This document shows positions 7,210 through 15,775 of a DNA stretch of 27,998 nucleotides, one piece after another. The translations under genes were made by a program, and so were the position numbers. The first letter of the stretch is position 1. Each line of letters begins with the position of its first letter. A model generated the notes under the pieces. It saw only the letters and a program-made list of their open reading frames with translations, made no database searches and was not told the origin of the DNA. This DNA is from CAZBPZ01 sp964493955 (lineage in GTDB: Bacteria > Chloroflexota > Dehalococcoidia > Dehalococcoidales > Fen-1064). The DNA lies in contig CAZBPZ010000013.1 in the NCBI GenBank assembly GCA_964493955.1, forward strand, positions 1-27,998. Reading direction: 5' to 3'.

Positions 7210-7516
7210 ATCTTCACCCCCTACTTCAGGCCGGCCAAAGAAAAAGGCCCCTGTGCCATTCGCACAAAGACCTCGCCTTCCCTGGCCCACCACCCCTGGC
7301 AGCGGTGCCATCTGGATAAAGGTCCTCGGCGGGCACAAATTTTAAGCCGCCGGCCGGTGCCGGAGCGGTCACCCGCTGTCTGCGGACTCCATTTCCGCTG
7401 GATTTATTTCACCATACACCCCCCGGCGTCCCACCCCGGGGGGGCCGCCCGGGGGCCGCCGCCTCGCAGCAGCCCCCCACGGTCTCAGTTCACCAAACCA
7501 AGGCCCGGGGCCCCGC
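7210..7516 (-). promoter_or_regulatory. rplJ leader region (307 bp without a gene)
   Basis: The region lies between the thiolase stop and the rplJ start. Its rplJ-proximal half carries the attenuator at 7272-7237 and an upstream segment GACCT (7324-7320). That segment can pair with AGGTC (7273-7269), the 5' arm of the attenuator, as an alternative structure of the L10-leader kind. The distal half (7345-7516) contains very GC-rich inverted sequence around 7435-7460. No convincing promoter was found there, so rplJL may depend partly on read-through. Confidence 0.55.
7237..7272 (-). terminator. Attenuator hairpin in the rplJ leader
   Basis: The minus-strand RNA GGUCUUUGUGC-GAAUG-GCACAGGGGCC (7272-7246) forms an 11-bp stem including G-U pairs and is followed directly by UUUUUCUUU (7245-7237). 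It is a textbook intrinsic terminator placed 27 nt before the rplJ start codon, where it would abort transcription of rplJL. Control by L10 binding is established for this operon type; here it is inferred from position. Confidence 0.75.
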
Positions 7517-8740
7517 TTAGGCCTCCTCGAGCCCGACAATGCCCACAAAGATGGCACAGCCGGCCGGGCTACCACCCAGGTTATGTGTCAGGCCCAGCTT
7601 GGGGTTCTTAATCTGGCGTGACGGCTGGCCGGGGTTCAGCATCTCGTCTGCCTTGCCCTGGAGCTGCTTGTACATCTCGTAAATCATGCGGATACCGCTG
7701 GCCCCGATGGGGTGCCCGAAGCACTTCAGGCCGCCATCCGGCTGTACCGGCAGCCCGCCATCCAGGTCAAAGAACCCGTTCTCGATGTCATCCCTCACCT
7801 TGCCGCGCTCGCTGAAGCCCAGGTCCTCCATCGTGACAGCCTCGGTGATGGAGAAGCAATCGTGCACCTCGGCCATGCTTATCTGCTGGCGCGGGTTGGT
7901 GATGTCGGCTTCCTTGTAGGCCCGGGCGGCGGCGTGCACCGTGGCCGGCACGTGCAGGTAGTCAAACTTGGTGTTGAAGTTACCGTCACGCGGGGCCATG
8001 GCAATCTGCAGCGCCTTGACAAACACGGGCGGCTCCTTGCCCTTGCGCAGGCTCTTGGCAATCTCCGGCGTGGTGACGATGGCTGCCGCCGAACCATCAC
8101 TGACGCCACAGCAGTCGTACAGGCCCAGCGGCCAGGCCACCATCGGCGCATTGAGGATGGTCTCCATGCTCACCTCACGCTGGAAGTGGGCCTTCTTGTG
8201 GCGGGCACCGTTGGCATGGCTCTTCCACGAGACCCGGCCAATCATGTGCTTACCTTCCTCAAAGCTCAGGCCGTACTTGGCAAAATAGGTGGTGGCCAGC
8301 ATGGCAAACTGTGCCGGCGGCGGGCCAGAAGCCCCGGCCAGCATGCCGTGGCCCGGCCCGGGGACACTGCCATCCGTCAGACCACTGATGCCGCTGTCCT
8401 TGAACTTGTCCACGCCGATGGCCAGCACGATGTCATGAATGCCGGCGGCCACCGCATAGCAGGCGTTGCGGAACGCGTCCGAGGCCGTGGCACAGGCGTT
8501 CTCCACGCGGGTGATGGGAATGTACTGGAGCCGGAGCGGTTCCGAAAGGGTCATCCCGGTGGCGCCAGTGGTGGTGCCAAGCCAGGCTGCCTCAATATCC
8601 TTGGGCTCAATCCCGGCATCTTCAAAAGCCTCGTAAGCGGCCTCTACCAGCAGGTCGTTGACGCTGGCATCCCAGCGCTCGCCGAACTTGGTGCAGCCCA
8701 TGCCGGCGATGGCAACTCTGTTTCTGATACTCCCTGCCAT
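7517..8740 (-). CDS. SCP-x type thiolase (acetyl-CoA acetyltransferase family)
   Basis: The 407-residue protein belongs to the thiolase superfamily, SCP-x/archaeal branch. It carries the nucleophilic Cys in VENACATAS (C83), the HDCFSITE motif near residue 310, and the second Cys and His in KCFGHPIGASG (C340, H343). The C-terminus LTHNLGGSPAGCAIFVGIVG is typical. Members condense two acyl-CoA units or cleave 3-ketoacyl-CoA, and archaeal relatives form a complex with HMG-CoA synthase through a DUF35 protein. The HMG-CoA-synthase/DUF35 gene directly upstream (45-bp gap) suggests the same kind of partnership. GGGAGG precedes ATG 8740. A steroid-type retro-aldolase (Ltp2-DUF35 like) is the main alternative. 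Confidence 0.9.
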   Translation of the reverse strand: MAGSIRNRVAIAGMGCTKFGERWDASVNDLLVEAAYEAFEDAGIEPKDIEAAWLGTTTGATGMTLSEPLRLQYIPITRVENACATASDAFRNACYAVAAGIHDIVLAIGVDKFKDSGISGLTDGSVPGPGHGMLAGASGPPPAQFAMLATTYFAKYGLSFEEGKHMIGRVSWKSHANGARHKKAHFQREVSMETILNAPMVAWPLGLYDCCGVSDGSAAAIVTTPEIAKSLRKGKEPPVFVKALQIAMAPRDGNFNTKFDYLHVPATVHAAARAYKEADITNPRQQISMAEVHDCFSITEAVTMEDLGFSERGKVRDDIENGFFDLDGGLPVQPDGGLKCFGHPIGASGIRMIYEMYKQLQGKADEMLNPGQPSRQIKNPKLGLTHNLGGSPAGCAIFVGIVGLEEA

Positions 8741-8785
8741 CTCTCAATACCTCCCTCGACCGGCCGTCTCAGCCGGCCCAACTGC

Positions 8786-10219
8786 TTAGTCTCTTACCGG
8801 TTTGCACTTCCAGAAATAGCTGGGGGTAACACCGCCGTGGACCTTGCGGAAGGTCATCTCCACCTTCATGCCCACCTTGCACTCCTCGGGGTCACGGTCA
8901 ACCATGTCAAAGAAGCCGCGGCCACCGCCCTCGAAGTCCACCACGGTGCGCGTCGCGGGCGGGTCGATGCCGCCGCCCAGATAGTCGTGGCTGAAGCTGA
9001 CCACCGAGCCGCGCTTGTCGGCAAAGCGGTACGGGTCGAACTCGTCCTTGGCCTGGCACTCCAGGCAGACATGGGCGCGCATGGAGCTAGAAGTGAGGAA
9101 GAGCTGGGCCGTGCCGCAGCGCCGGCACTTGAAACCGTAGAGCGGCAGGCCGGTGTGACGCTCACGCCACTCGGCTGACATCGAGACACCCCCCATGGGG
9201 CGCCCCCCGCCCGGCGAGACGGGAACCATGTCGCGCCAGCGCAGGTACTTGCCATAGTTGTCCAGCTCACGCCGGATGGCAAGGTGCCCCTTGACACCGC
9301 GGCCCTTCCGGACCTTCTGGATGTTCTCATTCACCTGGAAGACCATGGCGTCGCAGCCGTTACCCCAGGTCAGCACCAGGATGCGGTCACCCGGCTTGGC
9401 GTCCTCAAGGGCGGAGACAAAAATCATGAAGGGCAGGGCCGTACCGGTGTTACCAACGTTGTCCAGCAGCGGGTCCTGTAGCTGCTCCGGAGCGAAGCCA
9501 AGGGTCCTGGCCAGGGTTGACAGCGCCCGCATGTTGGTGCCGTAGATGCAGACCTTGGTGAAGTCCTTGGGGGTGAGGTTAAGCTTTTCCATGACACCCC
9601 GGGCGGCCTGCACCGGGATTTTAGCGTAGCCCTCGTCCCGACCGAAACGGTCTTCCCAGGCCCGCAGGTACTTGTCCCCCGGTACCCGCCAGTAGTCGGC
9701 CAGGTCTTCCGATAGTGTGTAACTGCCCACCAGCTCCACGGCCACGTTATCGTTGCCGATGAGAAACGCCGCCGCACCATCACCCACCTGTTGCTCAATC
9801 TCGGTGGTGGCCGCCCCCAGGCGACAATCGGCCGCAACCACCAGCACACTCCCGAGCGAACCGGCCTTCACCGCGTCCAGGGCCGAGAACAGCGCCTGGG
9901 CACCTGCCCGCAGGCAGTTGGAGAAGTCCGCGTTGCGCGCGTCGCAGCGGAAGTCAAGCGCGGTTGACACGATGGTGGCGTTGAGGCGCTCCTCGTAGGG
10001 GACAGTGGTACTGGCCAGGTAGAGGGCATCAATCGTCTTCGGGTCCACCCCCTGGGTGCTGTCAAAACCAGCGGCGACCGCCATCGTAACAGAGTCCTCA
10101 TCGAAGCCGGCCACTGCCTTTTCCCCCCGTCCTCCCCCTCTGCCCCAGGCAGCGTTTATAACGCTACGGGGCAGCCGATAGTAGGGAACGTAGGCTCCAA
10201 AAGACACAATACCTGCCAT
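8786..10219 (-). CDS. HMG-CoA-synthase-like condensing enzyme fused to a C-terminal DUF35 (Zn-ribbon/OB-fold) domain
   Basis: Residues 1-330 of this 477-residue protein follow the HMG-CoA synthase/KAS III fold: IVSFGAYVPYYRLPR at the start, nucleophile C102 in FSNCLRAGAQALFSALD, and GNTGTALP with N257. Residues 350-477 form a DUF35 module with a zinc ribbon (C365, C368, C385, C388) and an OB-fold. By eye, the family's catalytic Glu is replaced by Thr (T71) and the catalytic His by Tyr (Y226), so true HMG-CoA synthase activity is doubtful. In archaea the synthase and DUF35 protein are separate and bridge to thiolase; here they are one chain beside a thiolase. ATG 10219 has GGAGGAG just upstream, while the longer frame to 10273 lacks conserved sequence. 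Confidence 0.88.
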   Translation of the reverse strand: MAGIVSFGAYVPYYRLPRSVINAAWGRGGGRGEKAVAGFDEDSVTMAVAAGFDSTQGVDPKTIDALYLASTTVPYEERLNATIVSTALDFRCDARNADFSNCLRAGAQALFSALDAVKAGSLGSVLVVAADCRLGAATTEIEQQVGDGAAAFLIGNDNVAVELVGSYTLSEDLADYWRVPGDKYLRAWEDRFGRDEGYAKIPVQAARGVMEKLNLTPKDFTKVCIYGTNMRALSTLARTLGFAPEQLQDPLLDNVGNTGTALPFMIFVSALEDAKPGDRILVLTWGNGCDAMVFQVNENIQKVRKGRGVKGHLAIRRELDNYGKYLRWRDMVPVSPGGGRPMGGVSMSAEWRERHTGLPLYGFKCRRCGTAQLFLTSSSMRAHVCLECQAKDEFDPYRFADKRGSVVSFSHDYLGGGIDPPATRTVVDFEGGGRGFFDMVDRDPEECKVGMKVEMTFRKVHGGVTPSYFWKCKPVRD

Positions 10220-10300
10220 CTCTCCTCCATTAGGTTGTATTACCACGCCATCGGGCCGGCCCGCCGGACCCACCCCGGGCCACCCCGAACCTGCCAGACT

Positions 10301-10329
10301 ATTGTGCTACGCCGTGGCGGGCATGTCAA
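10301..10329 (-). promoter_or_regulatory. Predicted promoter of the condensing-enzyme/thiolase module
   Basis: On the minus strand TTGACA (10329-10324, overlapping the rplA stop codon), a 17-nt spacer, then CACAAT (10306-10301). The -35 is perfect and the -10 matches 4 of 6. Transcription would start near 10294, giving a leader of about 75 nt. It would let the acyl-CoA module be expressed apart from the ribosomal genes around it. Confidence 0.45.
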
Positions 10330-11039
10330 CCGGAAGCCAGGGCAAGAGTGGACCTCAAGTCAAGCTTGATACCGGGGCCCATCGTGGTGGTGAGGTAGGC
10401 AGAGCGCACGTACTGGCCCTTGGCACCACTGGGCTTGGCCTTAACAATCGCCTCCACCACCGCCGCCAGGTTGCCCAGGAGCTTCTCGCTGTCAAAGCTG
10501 ACCTTACCAATCGGCAGGTGTATGATGGCGGTCCGGTCAAGCCTGAACTCAACCCGACCCTTGCGGGCATCTTCAATGACGCGCGGCAGGTCTTCGGCCG
10601 CCACCACCGTCCCGGACTTCGGGTTCGGCATCAGCCCGCGGCGTCCCAGGATACGCCCCAGCCTCCCCACCCGCCCCATCATGTCCGGGGTGGCAATCGC
10701 CACGTCAAACTCAAGCCAGCCGTCCTCTATCTTCTTGGCCAGGTCATCCCCGCCCACGTAGTCAGCCCCGGCTGCCTCGGCAATCCGCGCCGCTTCACCC
10801 TGGGCGAAGACAAGTACCCTCACGGGTTTACCCAGGCCGTGGGGCAGCAGGGCAACGCCGCGCAATTGCTGGGCGGCGTTGCGCGGGTCGAGCCCCATGC
10901 GCAGGTGGAGCTCCACCGTCTCGTCAAACCTGGCCGAGGCAGTCTGCCTGACCAGCTCCACCGCTTCCTGCGGGGAGTAGGCCCGCACCCGGTCTACCAC
11001 CGCCAGGGCTGCCTGGTACCGCTTACCGTGTTTCGTCAT
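10326..11039 (-). CDS. rplA: 50S ribosomal protein L1
   Basis: L1 forms the mobile L1 stalk that helps release deacylated tRNA, and it represses translation of rplKA mRNA in many bacteria. The 237-residue length is standard. Signatures include MTKHGKRYQAA at the N-terminus, SARFDETVELHLRMGLDPR, GRLGRILGRRGLMPNPKSGT (about residues 125-145) and the C-terminal KAKPSGAKGQYVRSAYLTTTMGPG region (written in part). Its ATG overlaps the rplK stop as ATGA (11036-11039), a coupled arrangement. The usual next gene rplJ is displaced by the acyl-CoA module. Confidence 0.97.
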   Translation of the reverse strand: MTKHGKRYQAALAVVDRVRAYSPQEAVELVRQTASARFDETVELHLRMGLDPRNAAQQLRGVALLPHGLGKPVRVLVFAQGEAARIAEAAGADYVGGDDLAKKIEDGWLEFDVAIATPDMMGRVGRLGRILGRRGLMPNPKSGTVVAAEDLPRVIEDARKGRVEFRLDRTAIIHLPIGKVSFDSEKLLGNLAAVVEAIVKAKPSGAKGQYVRSAYLTTTMGPGIKLDLRSTLALASG

Positions 11040-11467
11040 GTCTCCTCTATCTCGATACCCATGCTGCGCGCCGTCCCGGCAACGATGCGCTCGGCCGCCG
11101 CCAGCGTGGTGGCATTCAGGTCCTTGGCCTTGGCCTCGGCAATCTCGCGCAGCTTCTGGCGCGAGAGGCGGGGCAGGCTCTCCCGCCCGGGCGTAACCGC
11201 ACCCTTCTCCAGCCCGAGGGCCTTCTTCAGCATGTCAGCCGTGGGCGGGGTCTTGGTAACAAACGTGAAGGAGCGGTCCTCGTAGACGGTAATCTCGGCC
11301 GGGATAATCAGGCCGGCCTGCGAGGCAGTGCGCTCGTTGTACTCCTTGCAGAAGGCCATGATGTTGATGCCGTGCTGGCCCAGCGCCGGCCCCACCGGCG
11401 GCGCCGGCGTGGCCTTGCCGGCCTCAATCTGCACCTTGATTACGGTCAGGACTTTTTTCCTTGCCAA
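11036..11467 (-). CDS. rplK: 50S ribosomal protein L11
   Basis: The 143-residue protein of the GTPase-associated centre has the classic L11 N-terminus (VLTVIKVQIEAGKATPAPPV), followed by GPALGQHGINIMAFCKEYN. The C-terminal rRNA-binding domain carries KTPPTADMLKKALGLEKG and ends GTARSMGIEIEE. Its length equals the family norm. It follows nusG by 18 bp, in the conserved nusG-rplK-rplA order. Confidence 0.98.
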   Translation of the reverse strand: MARKKVLTVIKVQIEAGKATPAPPVGPALGQHGINIMAFCKEYNERTASQAGLIIPAEITVYEDRSFTFVTKTPPTADMLKKALGLEKGAVTPGRESLPRLSRQKLREIAEAKAKDLNATTLAAAERIVAGTARSMGIEIEET

Positions 11468-11485
11468 TTTACCTCCAGTGCCGGC

Positions 11486-12019
11486 CTAGAGCTTCTCCAC
11501 CTGCAGGAAGTCAAGCTCCACCGGCGTCTCCCGCCCGAACAGGGTCAGCAGCACTTTCACCTTGCCCTTGTCCGCCCCAACCTCGTCAACGATACCCACG
11601 AAGTCAGCGAAGGGGCCATCCGTCACCCGGACACTCTGGCCCGGCCGGAAGCCCACCTTGACCCGCGGCGTCTCGGCCCGCATCTGCTTCAGAATCTGCT
11701 CTGCCTCTTCGTCAGACAGGGGCACCGGCTTGCCCCCGCTGCCCACGAAACCGGTCACGCCGGGGGTGTTACGCACGATGCTCCAGCTATCATCCGTCAG
11801 CCGCATCTCCACCAGGACATAGCCCGGTAATATCTTGCGGGCAACATTGCGCCGCTGGCCGCCCCGTATCTCCACCTCTTCCTCGGTGGGGACCACCACC
11901 TGCGCGATGTCATCGGCCGCATCCATAAACTTGATGCGCTGCTCCAGGTTCTTCTTGACACGCTCTTCGTACCCGGAGTAGGTATGGATGGCGTACCACT
12001 GCTTCCCGTTCTCGCTCAC
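11486..12019 (-). CDS. nusG: Transcription termination/antitermination protein NusG
   Basis: NusG binds RNA polymerase and couples it to Rho or to the ribosome. The NGN domain begins WYAIHTYSGYEERVKKNLEQ and includes the conserved KILPGYVLVEM and NTPGVTGFVG segments. The C-terminal KOW domain (about residues 122-177) shows GQSVRVTDGPFADFVGIVDE. The GTG at 12019 is chosen because GGGGGAG (12031-12025) lies 5 nt upstream; the in-frame GTG at 12025 overlaps that site. This gives 177 residues, normal for the family. It follows secE by 17 bp. Confidence 0.97.
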   Translation of the reverse strand: MSENGKQWYAIHTYSGYEERVKKNLEQRIKFMDAADDIAQVVVPTEEEVEIRGGQRRNVARKILPGYVLVEMRLTDDSWSIVRNTPGVTGFVGSGGKPVPLSDEEAEQILKQMRAETPRVKVGFRPGQSVRVTDGPFADFVGIVDEVGADKGKVKVLLTLFGRETPVELDFLQVEKL

Positions 12020-12036
12020 GGCCACTCCCCCGGCAC

Positions 12037-12312
12037 CTACCTGCCCAGCAAGGCGTTTACCAGGGCACTAAAACCAAGGTCTATCACGCCCAGAATTGCC
12101 CCCACGGTAACTGTCACCAGCAGTACCAGCCCGGTAAGATAGGCCAGCTCGCGCCGGCTCAGCCAGGTAACCTTTTTCATCTCGGCGATGGTCTCAGCAA
12201 TGAAGGCAAACCGTGAGGGACGCCGTGGGACCGCCGCCGACCTTGCCGCCTTCCGGGCAGCCCGTCCTGCCGGCGCGCCGGCACGCTTCTGGCTGGTACG
12301 TTTTGCAGGCAT
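12037..12312 (-). CDS. secE: Preprotein translocase subunit SecE
   Basis: SecE clamps SecY in the Sec translocon. The 91-residue protein has an unusually basic Ala/Arg-rich N-terminal tail of about 35 residues, then the conserved amphipathic helix FIAETIAEMKKVTWLSRRE and a single transmembrane helix (about 58-82, LTGLVLLVTVTVGAILGVID). The tail is longer than in minimal one-helix SecE proteins (about 60 residues). Location between rpmG and nusG is the widely conserved order and supports the call. Confidence 0.95.
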   Translation of the reverse strand: MPAKRTSQKRAGAPAGRAARKAARSAAVPRRPSRFAFIAETIAEMKKVTWLSRRELAYLTGLVLLVTVTVGAILGVIDLGFSALVNALLGR

Positions 12313-12331
12313 CTTGTGCGCCTCGCAGCGC

Positions 12332-12499
12332 TTACCGCACCTCCCGGTGGAGAGTGTGCCCCCGGCAGCGCGGGCAGTATTTCTTCAGCTCCAGGCGCTG
12401 CGAGTCATTGCGCCGGTTCTTGGTTGACGTATAGTTGCGCTCCCGGCACTGCGAACAGGCCAGCGTGATAATTACGCGCGCATCAGTCTTTCTGGCCAT
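12332..12499 (-). CDS. rpmG: 50S ribosomal protein L33 (zinc-ribbon form)
   Basis: This 55-residue protein starts MARKTDARVIITLACSQC and ends KKYCPRCRGHTLHREVR. It carries the C+ zinc ribbon (C15, C18, C42, C45) and the core YTSTKNRRND, so it is the zinc-dependent type of L33. The gene begins only 2 bp after the tuf stop codon and has no obvious Shine-Dalgarno, so it probably relies on translational coupling to tuf. secE follows after 19 bp. Confidence 0.96.
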   Translation of the reverse strand: MARKTDARVIITLACSQCRERNYTSTKNRRNDSQRLELKKYCPRCRGHTLHREVR

Positions 12500-12501
12500 T
12501 A

Positions 12502-13707
<1,206 letters not shown>

Positions 13708-13729
13708 CAAATCCCCCTTACTAACTACA

Positions 13730-13802
13730 AGCCCACAACCAGATTCGAACTGGTGACCCCGTTCTTACCAAGAACGTGCTCTACCGACTGAGCTATGTGG
13801 GC
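13730..13802 (-). tRNA. tRNA-Thr (anticodon GGT)
   Basis: The acceptor GCCCACA pairs with TGTGGGC, and the anticodon stem CGTTC/GAACG encloses TTGGTAA with anticodon GGT. The T-arm CCAGTTCGAATCTGG is intact. No CCA is encoded. It lies 22 bp upstream of the tuf start, as thrT does upstream of tufB in E. coli. Confidence 0.96.
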
Positions 13803-13825
13803 GTCCGTCAACTGGCACAAGTCTT

Positions 13826-13854
13826 ATTATAGCGGATAGCGGCTGATTGTCCAA
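13826..13854 (-). promoter_or_regulatory. Predicted strong promoter between tRNA-Tyr and tRNA-Thr(GGT), driving tuf
   Basis: Minus-strand TTGGAC (13854-13849), a 17-nt spacer and a perfect TATAAT (13831-13826). Transcription would start about 17 nt before tRNA-Thr(GGT) and continue into tuf, rpmG, secE, nusG, rplK and rplA. Confidence 0.7.
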
Positions 13855-13856
13855 GA

Positions 13857-13943
13857 TGGTGGAGGGGGCAGGATTCGAACCTGCGTAGCCCTTAGGGCGA
13901 CAGATTTACAGTCTGTTCCGATTAACCACTCCGGCACCCCTCC
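13857..13943 (-). tRNA. tRNA-Tyr (anticodon GTA)
   Basis: A class II tRNA with a long variable arm (GCCCTAAGGGC). The anticodon stem ACAGA/TCTGT encloses CTGTAAA with anticodon GTA. The acceptor starts GGAGGGG and the 3' CCA is encoded (13859-13857). Confidence 0.97.
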
Positions 13944-13969
13944 AGATGCCATCTTCACCGGTCTGTCCC

Positions 13970-14042
13970 AGCCCGAGAGGGGATTCGAACCCGCTAACCT
14001 ACCGATTACAAGTCGGTTGCGCTACCGTTGCGCCACTCGGGC
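13970..14042 (-). tRNA. tRNA-Thr (anticodon TGT)
   Basis: The acceptor GCCCGAG pairs with CTCGGGC, and the anticodon stem ACCGA/TCGGT encloses CTTGTAA with anticodon TGT. The T-arm is GCGGGTTCGAATCCCC. No CCA is encoded. With tRNA-Thr(GGT), this covers threonine codons ACA and ACC/ACU. Confidence 0.95.
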
Positions 14043-14077
14043 ACGCTGGCGGGACAGCCCCGCTGCAGAACCGGTGT

Positions 14078-14107
14078 ATTATAAAGACCGGCCAGGCGAA
14101 TAGTCAA
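14078..14107 (-). promoter_or_regulatory. Predicted promoter of the tRNA-Thr(TGT)-tRNA-Tyr pair
   Basis: Minus-strand TTGACT (14107-14102), an 18-nt spacer and a perfect TATAAT (14083-14078). It begins 4 bp past the 3' end of tRNA-Glu. Confidence 0.68.
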
Positions 14108-14110
14108 ATC

Positions 14111-14186
14111 TGGTAGCGCATACGGGATTCGAACCCGTGATCTCCTCCTTGAGAGGGAGGTGTCCTAACCGCTAGACGAATGCGCC
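14111..14186 (-). tRNA. tRNA-Glu (anticodon CTC)
   Basis: The anticodon stem CCTCC/GGAGG encloses CTCTCAA with anticodon CTC, and the T-arm is ACGGGTTCGAATCCCGT. The acceptor GGCGCAT pairs with ATGCGCT, leaving a G1-U72 wobble. The 3' CCA is encoded (14113-14111). It reads GAG. Confidence 0.95.
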
Positions 14187-14211
14187 CCGCACGTCACGCA
14201 CTGACAGTAAG

Positions 14212-14240
14212 ACTTTACCATATGGAAGACCACCAGACAA
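14212..14240 (-). promoter_or_regulatory. Predicted promoter of tRNA-Glu
   Basis: Minus-strand TTGTCT (14240-14235), a 17-nt spacer and TAAAGT (14217-14212). The start would lie about 19 nt before the tRNA 5' end. Confidence 0.5.
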
Positions 14241-14385
14241 GCTCCCGCCGCCGGCACCACCCTGCCGGCCGGGCCGGGGTGGCCCTTCGTCCGCCTCATT
14301 TTGCAAAAACTCCCCGGTCCCGTCATTCTAGCACGGTCAGGCTGCCACACCCACCCCGGGACAGCTTCCCGGCCCCGGCGGCAGA

Positions 14386-14415
14386 TTGACAGGCCACCAC
14401 CGACAATAATATCAT
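14386..14415 (+). promoter_or_regulatory. Predicted promoter of the CaiB/BaiF pair
   Basis: Perfect TTGACA (14386-14391), an 18-nt spacer and TATCAT (14410-14415) in a locally AT-rich stretch. The leader to ATG 14503 would be about 80 nt. Confidence 0.55.
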
Positions 14416-14502
14416 TGCCAGCACGGGCCGGGTACAGGGGGCCGATTACAGACCCCGGCAGTAGGGAAAGGCCGGACCACCCGGGGCCCGCTCACCGACT
14501 CC

Positions 14503-15768
14503 ATGACAGACAGAAAAACAGACTCGCTCCTCGGACCCTTCCGTGTACTGGACCTCACGGACGAGAAGGGTGTCCTCTGTACCAAGCTGCTGGCCGACTT
14601 CGGGGCCGACGTCATCAAGGTTGAGCCGCCGGGTGGAGACCCGATGCGCCGCATCGGCCCCTTCTACCACGACGAGGTACACCCGGAAAAGAGCCTCTTC
14701 TGGTTCACCTTCAACACCAGCAAGCGCAGCATCACGCTGGATATCACCCGCCCCGAGGGCCAGGAGCTTCTCCGGCGGCTTGTGGCCACCGCCGACTTCC
14801 TGGTGGAGTGCTTTCCGCCCGGCTACCTGGATGGCCTGGGGCTGGGCTACCCCGCCCTCAGCCGGCTGAATCCCCGCCTGGTGATGACCTCCATCACCCC
14901 GTTCGGCCAGACGGGGCCCTACCGTGACTACCGCGCCACGGACATCGTGGGCCTGGCCATGGGCGGCCTCCTCTACCTCAACGGGGAGCCGGGGCGCCCG
15001 CCGGTGCGGGTGCGGGCCTCCCAGGCCTACGCCCAGGCCGGGGTCCAGGCCGCCGCCACCACCATGGTGGCCCACTACTACCGGCAGACCACCGGCCGCG
15101 GCCAGCACGTTGACGTCTCCATGCAGGAGGCCATCAGCAACACGCTGGATACCGCCCAGCAGGCCTGGGACCTGCAGCGGATGGTCTACCGGCGCTCCGC
15201 CCCCTTCCGCCCCCTCGGTGAGTTCCTGCTGCGCTGTGTCTACCCGTGCCAGGATGGCTACGTGGCCTGCTGGAACCCGGAGGAACTGGCCGTCATCCGC
15301 GACTGGATGGACGAACACAAGATCCCCTACGACCAGGCCGAGATGGAGCGCTGGATTGAGCTCCGGCAGAAGATTGCCGACGGCGAGACAACGCTCAATG
15401 AGAGCTTCACCCAGGAAGAAATCATCCGCATGCAGGAGACACGCCTGCCCCTGCTGGCCCGCCTCACCCGCCAGGAAATCTATGACAGGGCCGTGGAGCT
15501 CGGTTTTGGCTGGGCGCCCGTCAACACCCCGAAGGACCTGCTGGAGAGCCCGCAGCTGGCCGCCCGGCAGTACTACGTCGGCGTGGAGCACCCCGAGCTG
15601 GGTGAGACCATAACCTACCCCGGTGCCCCCTGCAAGCTGAGCCGGACACCCTGGCGCATCTGGAACCGGGCACCCCTCATCGGCGAGCACAACCGCGAAA
15701 TCTACCTCGGCGAGCTCGGGCTGAGCCCGGACGAGCTGGCACAACTGGAGCAGGCCGGGGTAGTGTAA
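14503..15768 (+). CDS. CaiB/BaiF family CoA-transferase, subunit lacking the catalytic Asp
   Basis: Family III CoA-transferases move CoA between organic acids through an Asp-bound mixed anhydride. The 421-residue protein shows the fold's landmarks: VLDLTDEKGVLCTKLLADFG near the start, ADVIKVEPPGGDP, TGRGQHVDVSMQEA around residue 196, and LIGEHNREIYLGELG near the C-terminus. Aligned by eye on GRGQ, the position of the formyl-CoA transferase Asp is Tyr (Y176, in SQAYAQAG). The second CoA-transferase gene starts 7 bp downstream and retains Asp, which suggests one heteromeric enzyme with a single active subunit type. The substrate is unknown. Confidence 0.9.
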   Translation: MTDRKTDSLLGPFRVLDLTDEKGVLCTKLLADFGADVIKVEPPGGDPMRRIGPFYHDEVHPEKSLFWFTFNTSKRSITLDITRPEGQELLRRLVATADFLVECFPPGYLDGLGLGYPALSRLNPRLVMTSITPFGQTGPYRDYRATDIVGLAMGGLLYLNGEPGRPPVRVRASQAYAQAGVQAAATTMVAHYYRQTTGRGQHVDVSMQEAISNTLDTAQQAWDLQRMVYRRSAPFRPLGEFLLRCVYPCQDGYVACWNPEELAVIRDWMDEHKIPYDQAEMERWIELRQKIADGETTLNESFTQEEIIRMQETRLPLLARLTRQEIYDRAVELGFGWAPVNTPKDLLESPQLAARQYYVGVEHPELGETITYPGAPCKLSRTPWRIWNRAPLIGEHNREIYLGELGLSPDELAQLEQAGVV

Positions 15769-15775
15769 AGGCAAC

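Larger units (their letters stand above)
14187..14502. other. Divergent intergenic region between tRNA-Glu and the CoA-transferase pair
   Basis: This 316-bp stretch has no supported gene. It holds two outward-facing predicted promoters (14240-14212 on minus, 14386-14415 on plus), a GC-rich inverted repeat (CCACCC/GGGTGG at 14257-14282 with an inner CCGG core) and a 10-bp perfect palindrome TTTTGCAAAA at 14299-14308 that could be a regulator site. Nothing else stands out. Confidence 0.6.

Noticed and set aside
7435..7460. CCCCGGG-rich inverted repeat downstream of the thiolase gene as its terminator
   Set aside because: It is a pure G/C palindrome with no U-tract; it may form structure, but termination cannot be supported.
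14257..14282. CCACCC/GGGTGG inverted repeat as a terminator or bidirectional regulator
   Set aside because: No T-run on either side and no second copy; recorded only as part of the intergenic region.
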